Shown here one piece after another: positions 7,624 to 14,982 of a stretch of 64,000 nt of DNA (its first letter is position 1; every line of letters starts with the position of its first letter). This DNA comes from Paenibacillus sp. MAHUQ-63 (GTDB taxonomy: Bacteria; Bacillota; Bacilli; Paenibacillales; NBRC-103111), in the NCBI RefSeq assembly GCF_028765165.1, contig NZ_JARADB010000002.1:124001-188000 (forward strand), in the 5' to 3' direction. Below the pieces are notes generated by a model that was not told the DNA's origin, ran no database searches, and saw nothing but the letters and a program-made list of their open reading frames with translations. A program made the translations under genes and the position numbers.

Positions 7624-8556
7624 ATGGATATTAGAAGAATTATGGTGACCGGAAGGATGTACCGAGACTTAGAGAAGCTGGCTTTGCTGGATCCTAAGCG
7701 GGAGTATCTGTTTCTTCCGGAGGCGGAGGTAAGAGCGCATCATTTCGACTGGGCGGATGGTTATGTGGCATTTAAACCGACGGAATCGTTTCATTTCGGC
7801 AAGTTGCGATGGGTTCATGCGCTTGGGGCTGGCGTAGATGCCTTCTTATTTAATCGTGAGTGGAAAAAAGATGTATTATTAACGCGTACGATCGGCAGCT
7901 TCGGACAGAAAATAGGGCAATATTGTTTGAGTTATCTGCTTGCCGATGTACAGCTTCATGAAAATTTTCAACAACACCAGCTCGCTAGACAATGGATGCC
8001 TTCACAGACGAAGCTGCTTCAGCAGCTAAACGCCGTCATTTTCGGTACGGGTACGATTGGTGAAGAAGTAGCGAGAATGCTGAGTATATTTGGGGTCAAC
8101 GTTATCGGAATATCTCGCAGCGGTGCTCCGAACCGGCATTTTCACAAGGTCCATCCGGTGACCGAGGTGCTGCCTTTGTTACCTCAGGCTGACTGGGTGA
8201 TTAACACGCTCCCTTTAACACCGAGCACGGATCGATTGTTCGAAGAACGGTTGTTTTCCTGTATGCGCGGTGCAGGCTTTATTAATGTCGGCCGGGGTGC
8301 TTCCGTGGATGAAGATGCTTTATTCGGGGCGATTGAACGGGGCTACGTTCGCAGAGCTGTTCTTGATGTGTTTAGAGAGGAACCTTTGTCCGCTGCATCG
8401 CCGATATGGAGTCATCCCAATGTTGTTATTACACCTCACATTTCGGCAATTACCGGACTGGATGAAGCGGTTGACGGCTATCTTTCCGTGCTAAGAGAAT
8501 TGGAGAACGGGCAGGAACGAGTTAGCCATTCGGTGGACGTAAGCCGAGGATATTAA
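7624..8556 (+). CDS. D-isomer-specific 2-hydroxyacid dehydrogenase family protein
   Basis: A 310-residue NAD(P)-dependent oxidoreductase that would interconvert a 2-keto and a D-2-hydroxy acid. The nucleotide-binding GTGTIG lies at about residues 141-146. The catalytic triad is recognisable: Arg224 in INVGRG, Glu253 in REEPL and His272 in ITPHIS. The frame extends upstream to 7579, but ATG 7624 has GAGGGGG eight bases before it and gives the usual family N-terminus. It is followed by a methyltransferase gene 32 bases on, so the two may be cotranscribed. Substrate unknown. Confidence 0.82.
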   Translation: MDIRRIMVTGRMYRDLEKLALLDPKREYLFLPEAEVRAHHFDWADGYVAFKPTESFHFGKLRWVHALGAGVDAFLFNREWKKDVLLTRTIGSFGQKIGQYCLSYLLADVQLHENFQQHQLARQWMPSQTKLLQQLNAVIFGTGTIGEEVARMLSIFGVNVIGISRSGAPNRHFHKVHPVTEVLPLLPQADWVINTLPLTPSTDRLFEERLFSCMRGAGFINVGRGASVDEDALFGAIERGYVRRAVLDVFREEPLSAASPIWSHPNVVITPHISAITGLDEAVDGYLSVLRELENGQERVSHSVDVSRGY

Positions 8557-8588
8557 TGGGTTGGAGTTTATTCGGGAGAGGTAGCTAA

Positions 8589-9497
8589 ATGGGTGATTAC
8601 TATTGGAATAGCAAGATCGATTACTTAAGCAAGACGAGATCGCTCTACTACAATGATGACTATTTGGAATTCCTCGTTAAGTGTGTTTGGAAAATAACAT
8701 CTCCGGTTCGAATCATCGATTTTGGGTGTGGTTATGGCTACTTGGGAACCAAGTTTTTACCATTGATTCCGGAAGGCTCTACGTATACGGGTGTCGATGC
8801 TGGCAACAAATTAATCGACCATGCAAAGGAGCTATTTGCCGGCACTCCGTTTAAAACCGAATTTATCCTTGGCGATGTTCAGAAGATGAGTTTTGAACAA
8901 AAGTATGATATTGTGGTTTGCCATGCCTTCCTATTGCATGTGGAAAATCCGAAGGAGACTCTTCAAAAAATGTTATCCTGCTTGGTGGATCAAGGCAGAA
9001 TTATTTGTTTTGAACCACACTGGATCTCCGCCATGGCAAACTATTATCTCGATGGTTACAATTCTTCAGATGTCGTCCAATTAGGATTTCTTCAGGAATT
9101 GTTCGAAAGAGACAGTAAACGCAGCGGCAAGGATGGGAATATCGGAATAAAGCTTCCTGTCTATTTAAGCCAACTAGGCGTTAAGCAAATTGAGTGCCGG
9201 GTTAGCGATAAGGTGAATTTCTTAGATCCTTATTCTGAACATGGGAAACAGGATGCCCTTTTCAACTCATTAAAGGAAGACGGATTCGGAGCAGAACCAG
9301 GCGCAGAAGAAAGGTTTATTGCAAATCTCGTTAACCGTGGTGCTACCTGTGAAGAGGCACTAAAGGAGTACAGGCTGGAATTATTTCTGTCAAACATATT
9401 TCAGAATGACGTATTCCTGACCTACGCTGCAAATATGAAGATTACGACCGGGGTTATTTATCAAAACAAAAGAGGTCAACCAGAACAATCTGGCTGA
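8589..9497 (+). CDS. Class I SAM-dependent methyltransferase
   Basis: A 302-residue cytosolic methyltransferase. Motif I is IIDFGCGYGYLG at residues 42-53; the acidic ribose contact is GVDAG, and GDVQKM and VVCHAFLLHVENP follow in the standard order of the Rossmann-like fold. The C-terminal 120 residues are not family-typical and may carry substrate specificity. The start follows GGGAGAGG. It lies 32 bases behind the hydroxyacid dehydrogenase. Its stop codon is inside a hairpin that also terminates the convergent beta-lactamase gene. Confidence 0.8.
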   Translation: MGDYYWNSKIDYLSKTRSLYYNDDYLEFLVKCVWKITSPVRIIDFGCGYGYLGTKFLPLIPEGSTYTGVDAGNKLIDHAKELFAGTPFKTEFILGDVQKMSFEQKYDIVVCHAFLLHVENPKETLQKMLSCLVDQGRIICFEPHWISAMANYYLDGYNSSDVVQLGFLQELFERDSKRSGKDGNIGIKLPVYLSQLGVKQIECRVSDKVNFLDPYSEHGKQDALFNSLKEDGFGAEPGAEERFIANLVNRGATCEEALKEYRLELFLSNIFQNDVFLTYAANMKITTGVIYQNKRGQPEQSG

Positions 9498-9502
9498 CCT
9501 CT
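9471..9502. terminator. Bidirectional terminator shared by methyltransferase and beta-lactamase
   Basis: AGAGGTCA and CCAGA pair with TCTGG and TGACCTCT around a short loop. On the minus strand the stem is followed by TTTTGTTTT, so it is a strong terminator for the beta-lactamase gene. Confidence 0.8.
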
Positions 9503-9504
9503 CC

Positions 9505-10308
9505 TCACATAATGCCAAGGCGTTTCAAGGCTTCCAGCGTAACCGTCTTGGCGGTTGTTCCGCTGCTGTCCACGTTAGCGGCGAACACCCAGTCGGTCTT
9601 CCCGCGCTCCACATAGCCCACATACCAGCCGAGGCCCATGTCCGACAGCCGCGTGCCGGTCTTGCCATGCACGGTGTACTCGTCCTGGTCATTATCAATC
9701 ATGATCCGCTTGACGGTCTTCATCGTCTGCTCCTGGAAGGGCAGCGTCTCCTCCACCAAGTCTTCCATGAAGCCGACCTGCTCCTCCGCCGAAATCTTCA
9801 GCGAGCTGTCCAGCCAAAAGGTATCGATCCCCCCGCTAATATCCATATTGCCGTAATGAATCCGCTCCACATAGTCCTTCATCCGCTCGGCCCCGATGTC
9901 CCGGGCCATCGCCTGGTAATACCAAATTGCGGATGCCCGCATGGCCGAGGCCAGCGTATGGTCACGGTTCCACGTCTCGAATGGCCGGACGATGCCGTCC
10001 CATCTCTTCACGTCGTATTCATCCTGTACCGCTCCCGCCTCCAGACCGATGAGCGCGTTAGGCACCTTGAACGAAGACTCCGGCGTGAACCGCTGCCGGC
10101 TCCGTTCGGGATTGCAGACGTAGACGCGGTCCTTCTTCAGGTTTTTGATGATTAGGGTACCCTGTACATCATGGAACAGTTCCTCGCAGGGGAGCTTCGT
10201 CTCTTTCGCGGCGGCATTCACGGGCAGTGCAGCACTACCTGTTGAACCGGCGAACAGTAGGGCAGCGAATGTCAGAGCGACTTGATTTCTCTTTGACCAG
10301 GTTAGCAA
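9505..10308 (-). CDS. Class D beta-lactamase
   Basis: A 267-residue secreted serine beta-lactamase of the OXA-like class found in Bacillales. All active-site elements are visible: Ser78-x-x-Lys81 in PESSFKVP, Ser126-Ala-Ile128, Tyr152-Gly-Asn154 and Lys216-Thr-Gly218. The Trp in TFWLDSS, equivalent to the one that stabilises the carbamylated lysine, is also present. The frame is open to 10401, but AAGGAGG lies seven bases before the in-frame TTG at 10308, which gives a normal signal peptide cleaved near VNAAAKE. It is divergent from a MocR-type regulator across 144 bases. Confidence 0.88.
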   Translation of the reverse strand: MLTWSKRNQVALTFAALLFAGSTGSAALPVNAAAKETKLPCEELFHDVQGTLIIKNLKKDRVYVCNPERSRQRFTPESSFKVPNALIGLEAGAVQDEYDVKRWDGIVRPFETWNRDHTLASAMRASAIWYYQAMARDIGAERMKDYVERIHYGNMDISGGIDTFWLDSSLKISAEEQVGFMEDLVEETLPFQEQTMKTVKRIMIDNDQDEYTVHGKTGTRLSDMGLGWYVGYVERGKTDWVFAANVDSSGTTAKTVTLEALKRLGIM

Positions 10309-10452
10309 ATTGCATTCCTCCTTAGGCTTCTTCATAATGGAATAACAGTAAGGCTCGTGTCGACAACACTGAGTATAGAGGAATGAACGGCTGGGCTGCA
10401 CCGCCGTTTGCGGCGATTGTACCCGTACAGTTGGTAGAAGGGAGTGCTAGGG

Positions 10453-11835
10453 ATGCTGTATGAAGCGATCGTGGAGCAGCTTCTGCAGGAGATGCAGGAC
10501 GGGAAGCGGAGGCCGGGGGACAAGCTGCCGTCGATCCGGGAAGGGGCGGAAGCTTTCGGCTGCAGTCGAAATACGGTGATTCGGGCGTACGCCGAGCTCG
10601 AGATGAGGCACCGAATCTATGCCGTGCCACAGAGCGGCTATTATGTCGCGCATCGCCGCCAAGGCGGGAATGAAGCAAGAGGCGGAACGGAAGTACAGGA
10701 CGTTATCGATTTCGAATGGGCGGGCCCAGACCGGAGCGCCATGCCGTACAGGGATTTTCAGCACTGCATGAACGAGGCCATCGAGAGATACCGGGAGGAC
10801 ATGTTCACGTATTCGGAGGGGCAAGGCCTCGCTTCGCTGCGACTTCAGCTGGCGCGGCATCTGCGAGATTTGCAGGTGTTCACGGTCCCGGAGCGCATCT
10901 ATGTAGTGACGGGCTCTCAGCAGGCGCTACATTTGCTGGTGGGGCTGCCTTTTCCGAACGGCAAGAGGAACATTGTCTTGGAACAGCCGGTCCACGCCGG
11001 CATGATCGAATCGCTGCGGGGCTATGCTGGGGAAGTACACGGCATTCCATACGAAGAGGGCGGTATGGATCTGGGGCGGTTGGAGACGTTGTTTCGGGAC
11101 GGGGATGTCAAATTCTTCTACACCGTCTCGCGGTTCCACAACCCGACCGGGTACAGCCACACGAACGAAGCCCGCAAGCGAATGGTGGAGCTGGCGCAGC
11201 GGTATGACGTGTATATCGTCGAGGACGATTATATGGGCGACCTTGATGGAGACTCGAGGAACGACCCCATGTTCGCTACTGATCCGTCCGGACGGGTCAT
11301 CTATGTAAAGAGCTTCTCCAAGGTCATGCTCCCCGGCTTGCGCCTAGGGCTGGCCGTCCTGCCGGAAGGGCTGCGGGAAGGATTCCTGCGGGCGAAGGCA
11401 GCGGCCGACGTACATTCGCCCCTGCTGACGCAGGGAGCGCTCGAGGTGTACCTCGAGAGCGGCATGTTCGCCGCCCACATCGGCCGGATGCGGCAGATCT
11501 ATCGCCGCAAGGCGGTGCTGCTGCAGGAAGCGTACCGCAAGCATCTGCCGCCGGGGACGGCTTACACCGGATCGTACTCCGGCTTCTACAGTACGATCGG
11601 GCTGCCGGCCCCGCTCCGGGCGCAGGCGATGGCCGACCACCTGCTGCAGCGCGGCGTGCGGGTCGACCCGGCCCGGCGCATGTACCTGCCGGAGTTCCGG
11701 CAGGAGGGCGTCCTCCGCCTCAGCGTCTCACAGGTGGAGGAGGAACTCATCGAGCCCGGCATCCGGGCCATCGGTGAAGGAATCCGCGAGCTGCTCAGGC
11801 AGCGCACGGAAGTGAGGTTTGTGGAGCGGGGTTAA
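10453..11835 (+). CDS. MocR/PdxR-type GntR regulator with aminotransferase domain
   Basis: A 460-residue fusion. Residues 1-70 form a GntR winged helix (LPSIREGAEAFGCSRNTVIRAYAELE). The rest is a fold-type I aminotransferase domain that binds pyridoxal phosphate, with the Schiff-base lysine in VKSFSKVMLPGLRLG and HNPTGYSH as the phosphate/ring-contact region. Such proteins use the PLP-bound domain to sense amino acids or PLP rather than for catalysis. ATG 10453 follows AAGGGAG. It is divergent from a class D beta-lactamase, the only close neighbour, and is therefore the best candidate for its regulator. Alternatively it may control distant vitamin B6 or amino-acid genes. Confidence 0.85.
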   Translation: MLYEAIVEQLLQEMQDGKRRPGDKLPSIREGAEAFGCSRNTVIRAYAELEMRHRIYAVPQSGYYVAHRRQGGNEARGGTEVQDVIDFEWAGPDRSAMPYRDFQHCMNEAIERYREDMFTYSEGQGLASLRLQLARHLRDLQVFTVPERIYVVTGSQQALHLLVGLPFPNGKRNIVLEQPVHAGMIESLRGYAGEVHGIPYEEGGMDLGRLETLFRDGDVKFFYTVSRFHNPTGYSHTNEARKRMVELAQRYDVYIVEDDYMGDLDGDSRNDPMFATDPSGRVIYVKSFSKVMLPGLRLGLAVLPEGLREGFLRAKAAADVHSPLLTQGALEVYLESGMFAAHIGRMRQIYRRKAVLLQEAYRKHLPPGTAYTGSYSGFYSTIGLPAPLRAQAMADHLLQRGVRVDPARRMYLPEFRQEGVLRLSVSQVEEELIEPGIRAIGEGIRELLRQRTEVRFVERG

Positions 11836-11965
11836 GAGCGGTTATACCCGGATGAGCACCCCCTGTTCATCCAACTGTTTCATTGAAAACCGTGAACAAG
11901 GTGGAACGATGGTTTCTGGTCTATGATACCAATATCGGGCCGCCTAAATCGCCATTTAATATATA

Positions 11966-11997
11966 AGACCCCAGCTATTGCTGTGGGTCTCTTTTTG
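11966..11997 (+). terminator. Intrinsic terminator
   Basis: AGACCC (11966-11971) and GGGTCT (11985-11990) form the outer stem, AGC and GCT extend it, and TCTTTTT follows. It lies about 130 bases after the MocR gene. The rest of 11836-12130 shows no gene I can support. Confidence 0.75.
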
Positions 11998-12130
11998 CCG
12001 TATCGGTATGTCCACTTCCAATTACTAGAAGTTTACACTATACTCGATGTGAGTGATTTTACTGGTTTTCCGTTACTAGATGGCAAGCTGATAACATAAT
12101 GACATTAAATGATAGAATCGAGGTCTGCAA

Positions 12131-12484
12131 ATGAGAGTAAAACGAATTGTTGCCAATATTCATACACAGAATGTATCGGCAGCGAAAAGCTTTTACCAAG
12201 ACATGCTCGAGCTTGATTTATTGATGGATCATGGTTGGATTGAAACATACGGCTTACCCGGGAAAGAAAGCATTCAAGTAAGTTTCGCCTCACAAGGTGG
12301 CTCCGATACGCCTACGCCTGATCTTTCGATTGAGGTTGATGATGTCGATCTAGTGTTTGAACGCATGAAGAATGCTGGATACAAGATAGAATATGGACTT
12401 GCTGATGAGCCTTGGGGAGTTCGGCGATTCTATGTCCGTGACCCATTTGGCAAACTTATTAACATCCTTTCTCATGGACATTAG
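12131..12484 (+). CDS. VOC (glyoxalase/bleomycin resistance) family protein
   Basis: A 117-residue protein of the vicinal oxygen chelate superfamily, built from two beta-alpha-beta-beta-beta repeats. Visible hallmarks are VANIHTQNVSAAKSFYQDML at the start, LSIEVDDVDLVFERMKNAG in the middle, and RRFYVRDPFGKLINIL at the end. Members bind metal and isomerise or sequester small molecules; some confer drug resistance, but no specific substrate is indicated. It precedes the YciI-sigma factor pair on the same strand by about 115 bases that contain a candidate ECF promoter. Confidence 0.82.
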   Translation: MRVKRIVANIHTQNVSAAKSFYQDMLELDLLMDHGWIETYGLPGKESIQVSFASQGGSDTPTPDLSIEVDDVDLVFERMKNAGYKIEYGLADEPWGVRRFYVRDPFGKLINILSHGH

Positions 12485-12523
12485 ATAAGCGGGAAGTTTT
12501 TAAATAAAAAATTATCTTGTAAT

Positions 12524-12550
12524 TGTAGAAATGGAAACAAGGAAAACGAC
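12524..12550 (+). promoter_or_regulatory. Candidate ECF sigma-factor promoter
   Basis: TGTAGA (12524-12529), a 17-base spacer and CGAC (12547-12550). ECF42 promoters described in Streptomyces have TGTCGA and CGA-type boxes; this differs by one base in the -35 element. It would make the downstream operon self-activating. Confidence 0.35.
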
Positions 12551-12598
12551 ATGATAACGAAACCAAATTCCAATGCAGTTTAAGAGAGGAGCTTTCGC

Positions 12599-12946
12599 AT
12601 GAATTACACCTTAATGTTTTATGAGAGCCAGGAGGACTTTGCGGCAAGAACGGATGCGGCCCGGCAACAAGAATACTTGGCAAGCTGGACGCACTATGTG
12701 CATGCATTGCGGCAGGCCGGCATCGTCGTATTCGGCTCGGGTCTATATCCCCCGGAGTCTGCGGCCACATTGAAGCGCCGTGGCGGTGAGATGGCCGTTC
12801 AGGATGGGCCGTTCCCGGAGACGAAAGAGCAGCTCGGCGGGATATTCGTGATTGATGTGCCGGACCTGGATACCGCATTAGAGTGGGCTGCTCGGGGGCC
12901 CGTCGATACGGTAGAGGTCAGACAGAACATTCCCGCGTTGAAGTAG
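12599..12946 (+). CDS. YciI-family DGPF protein, partner of the ECF sigma factor
   Basis: A 115-residue protein of the YCII-related family. The name-giving DGPF motif is at residues 69-72 (VQDGPFPETKEQLGGIFVIDVPD). ATG follows AGAGGAGC. The sigma-factor gene begins four bases after its stop, so translation is coupled. DGPF proteins are the conserved genomic partners of ECF42 sigma factors. Their biochemical role is unproven, and an anti-sigma function has not been shown to my knowledge. The protein has no membrane segment, so any signal it handles is probably cytosolic. Confidence 0.82.
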   Translation: MNYTLMFYESQEDFAARTDAARQQEYLASWTHYVHALRQAGIVVFGSGLYPPESAATLKRRGGEMAVQDGPFPETKEQLGGIFVIDVPDLDTALEWAARGPVDTVEVRQNIPALK

Positions 12947-12950
12947 TCCT

Positions 12951-14180
12951 ATGGACACCTATCGGGTCATTGAACAAACGGCACGTGATGCTTATAGCCG
13001 CCTGCTCTCCTATCTGGTTGTAAATTGGAGGGATGTTCCGGCTGTTGAAGATGCCATAGGAGATGCATTCCTCGCTGCGCTGGAAGCTTGGCCCAAGGTG
13101 GGCCTTCCGAATAAGCCTGAAGCATGGTTGATCTCGGTTGCCCGCAGGCGGCTTATGGACCGCGCCCGCCATGCGCGTGTTTCGGATCGGGCGCTGCCGG
13201 CACTCCTGGCGATGTCCGAGGATGCGCAGCATCTGACGACTTCCCGTGCTGCCTTTCCGGACGAACGGCTGAGGATGATGTTTCTTTGTACGCATCCGGC
13301 AATTGATCCTGCGATGCGTACTCCGCTTATGCTTCAGACTGTACTCGGCATCGATGCAGCTCGAATTGCGTCTGCCTTCATCACCAAGCCCTCCACCATG
13401 AGTCAGCGCCTAACTAGGGTAAAAGCGAAAATTCGTGCGGAACGCCTCACTTTTGAAATGCCTGCTGAAGAAGAGATTTTGGAACGGTTAGAACCCGTTC
13501 TGGAGGCCATCTATGCAGCTTACGGCAGTGGATGGGACGAGGCCGCCATTGCCGGTTCGTCTCGCAGGAAATTGGCGGAGGAAGCGATCGACCTCGGAAG
13601 GCTGCTTCTCCAATTCGTCCCCCGCGAACCGGAAGTTTACGGTCTGTTGGCGCTTATGCTTTATTGTGAGGCGCGACGTGACGCAAGACATGATGACAAG
13701 GGGAGCTATATCCCTCTATCTGAGCAAGAATGCGCGCGATGGAACCGAAGCTTGATCTCGGAGGCGGAGCGTTATCTGCTGAGTGCTTCGCAAGCCGGTG
13801 GAATCGGGCGCTTTCAACTCATGGCTGCGATTCAATCGGTGCATGCGCAGCGGCTATGGACGGGGCGTATCGAGTGGGAGGCGATTGCTCAATTATACGA
13901 AGGCCTCATCCGTTTGCACCCCACGCTCGGCGCATTGGTCGGTCAAGCAGCAGCAGTCGCGGAGGCCTATGGGGCGAAACGCGGTATGGCCTTATTGGAA
14001 GTTATTCCAGCTTCTGAAGTCATTAACTATCAGCCTTATTGGGCGCTTGCCGGTCATTTGTACAAACGGATGCATCGCAAAGAGGATGCCCTTGCTGCAT
14101 ATAGCCGTGCCATTGGACTCAGCATGGATGTTTCAGTTCGACAATTTCTTAACAGGCAGGTATCCGATTTAACGGAGTAA
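12951..14180 (+). CDS. ECF42-type RNA polymerase sigma factor with C-terminal extension
   Basis: A 409-residue sigma factor. Sigma-2 lies at about residues 10-80 (YSRLLSYLVVNWRDVPAVEDAIGDAFLAALEAWP, then PEAWLISVARRRLMDRAR). Sigma-4 lies at about 110-165 (LMLQTVLGIDAARIASAFITKPSTMSQRLTRVKAKIR). The remaining 230 residues form the long helical, TPR-like C-terminal domain (DUF6596) typical of the ECF42 group, which replaces a classical membrane anti-sigma factor as the control element. It is coupled to the DGPF gene upstream and ended by a strong terminator. Confidence 0.88.
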   Translation: MDTYRVIEQTARDAYSRLLSYLVVNWRDVPAVEDAIGDAFLAALEAWPKVGLPNKPEAWLISVARRRLMDRARHARVSDRALPALLAMSEDAQHLTTSRAAFPDERLRMMFLCTHPAIDPAMRTPLMLQTVLGIDAARIASAFITKPSTMSQRLTRVKAKIRAERLTFEMPAEEEILERLEPVLEAIYAAYGSGWDEAAIAGSSRRKLAEEAIDLGRLLLQFVPREPEVYGLLALMLYCEARRDARHDDKGSYIPLSEQECARWNRSLISEAERYLLSASQAGGIGRFQLMAAIQSVHAQRLWTGRIEWEAIAQLYEGLIRLHPTLGALVGQAAAVAEAYGAKRGMALLEVIPASEVINYQPYWALAGHLYKRMHRKEDALAAYSRAIGLSMDVSVRQFLNRQVSDLTE

Positions 14181-14197
14181 CGAGATAAGTGTTGTTG

Positions 14198-14234
14198 GGC
14201 AGCCGGTTAAATTAATCGGCTGCCTTGTAATTTT
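14198..14234 (+). terminator. Intrinsic terminator
   Basis: GGCAGCCG (14198-14205) pairs with CGGCTGCC (14217-14224), followed by TTGTAATTTT. Confidence 0.8.
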
Positions 14235-14286
14235 GAAACGTCTAACTGTAAGGATACTTGTTAGATGTAGGACAGAGAGGAATCAG

Positions 14287-14778
14287 ATGATTCAAGTTGA
14301 ACAAGTAACTAAGAAAATTATACTCCTATTTCTTCTGACGCTATTCATCTTCGGATGTACTCAACCCCAAAAAATCGATAGTCGTGAGTATCTAGATATA
14401 TATAAAGTTGCTATGAAAACAATATTTGAGCAAGAAGCTAATTTTTATAATGATGCCAGAATGAGTTATTTATTAGTTAGAACGGATAATTTGGAACTCA
14501 AAACTGAAGATAAAGCCGAATTATTAAACTATGTAAAGAAAATCAGTGAAGTTGATGTGGGGGAAGGGAGATATTCGGATATAGAGACCAATTTGGCGAA
14601 AAACAAATTTGGCGGTATGGCGATCGAATTAGAAAATGTAATTTTCAGAACAGACGGGAAAGTAATCCTAACTAGCCGGAAGACTTTCTTAGGCACCATT
14701 CAGCTAAGACAAACAATCGAGAAAAAAGATGATCGTTGGATAACAGCCAAAATAGATAAAATTGTGAAATCTAAATAA
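14287..14778 (+). CDS. Putative lipoprotein, unknown function
   Basis: A 163-residue protein with a type II signal peptide: hydrophobic residues 11-22 and lipobox IFGC with Cys24. The mature part is charged and helical at first (YLDIYKVAMKTIFEQEANFY) and strand-rich later. I recognise no family. The frame is open from 14233, but ATG 14287 has GAGAGGAA upstream and places the signal peptide correctly. Base composition is more AT-rich than its neighbours. A short hairpin (CCGG...CCGG at 14781-14803) follows and may terminate it. Confidence 0.7.
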   Translation: MIQVEQVTKKIILLFLLTLFIFGCTQPQKIDSREYLDIYKVAMKTIFEQEANFYNDARMSYLLVRTDNLELKTEDKAELLNYVKKISEVDVGEGRYSDIETNLAKNKFGGMAIELENVIFRTDGKVILTSRKTFLGTIQLRQTIEKKDDRWITAKIDKIVKSK

Positions 14779-14982
14779 AGCCGGAGGCAGATTCTGCCAC
14801 CGGACACATTTTGCCCTCCCGGCTGATTGTTCGGACGTTTCTTGCTCTAAGGCAGCAATCGGATTTGCACGCGAAGTCCGGGGGCCGAAAGCAAGAAATG
14901 TCGGTTTTGCAATCGCGCATTTTCTTTTACAATGAAGGTAGGCTCGCATGAACCAAGATGATGTAGGCGTAGGAGGGGACCG

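Noticed and set aside
11836..12130. Short coding-looking stretch after the MocR gene
   Set aside because: Small frames on both strands look mildly protein-like but lack starts, ribosome sites and any recognised family; only the terminator is supported.
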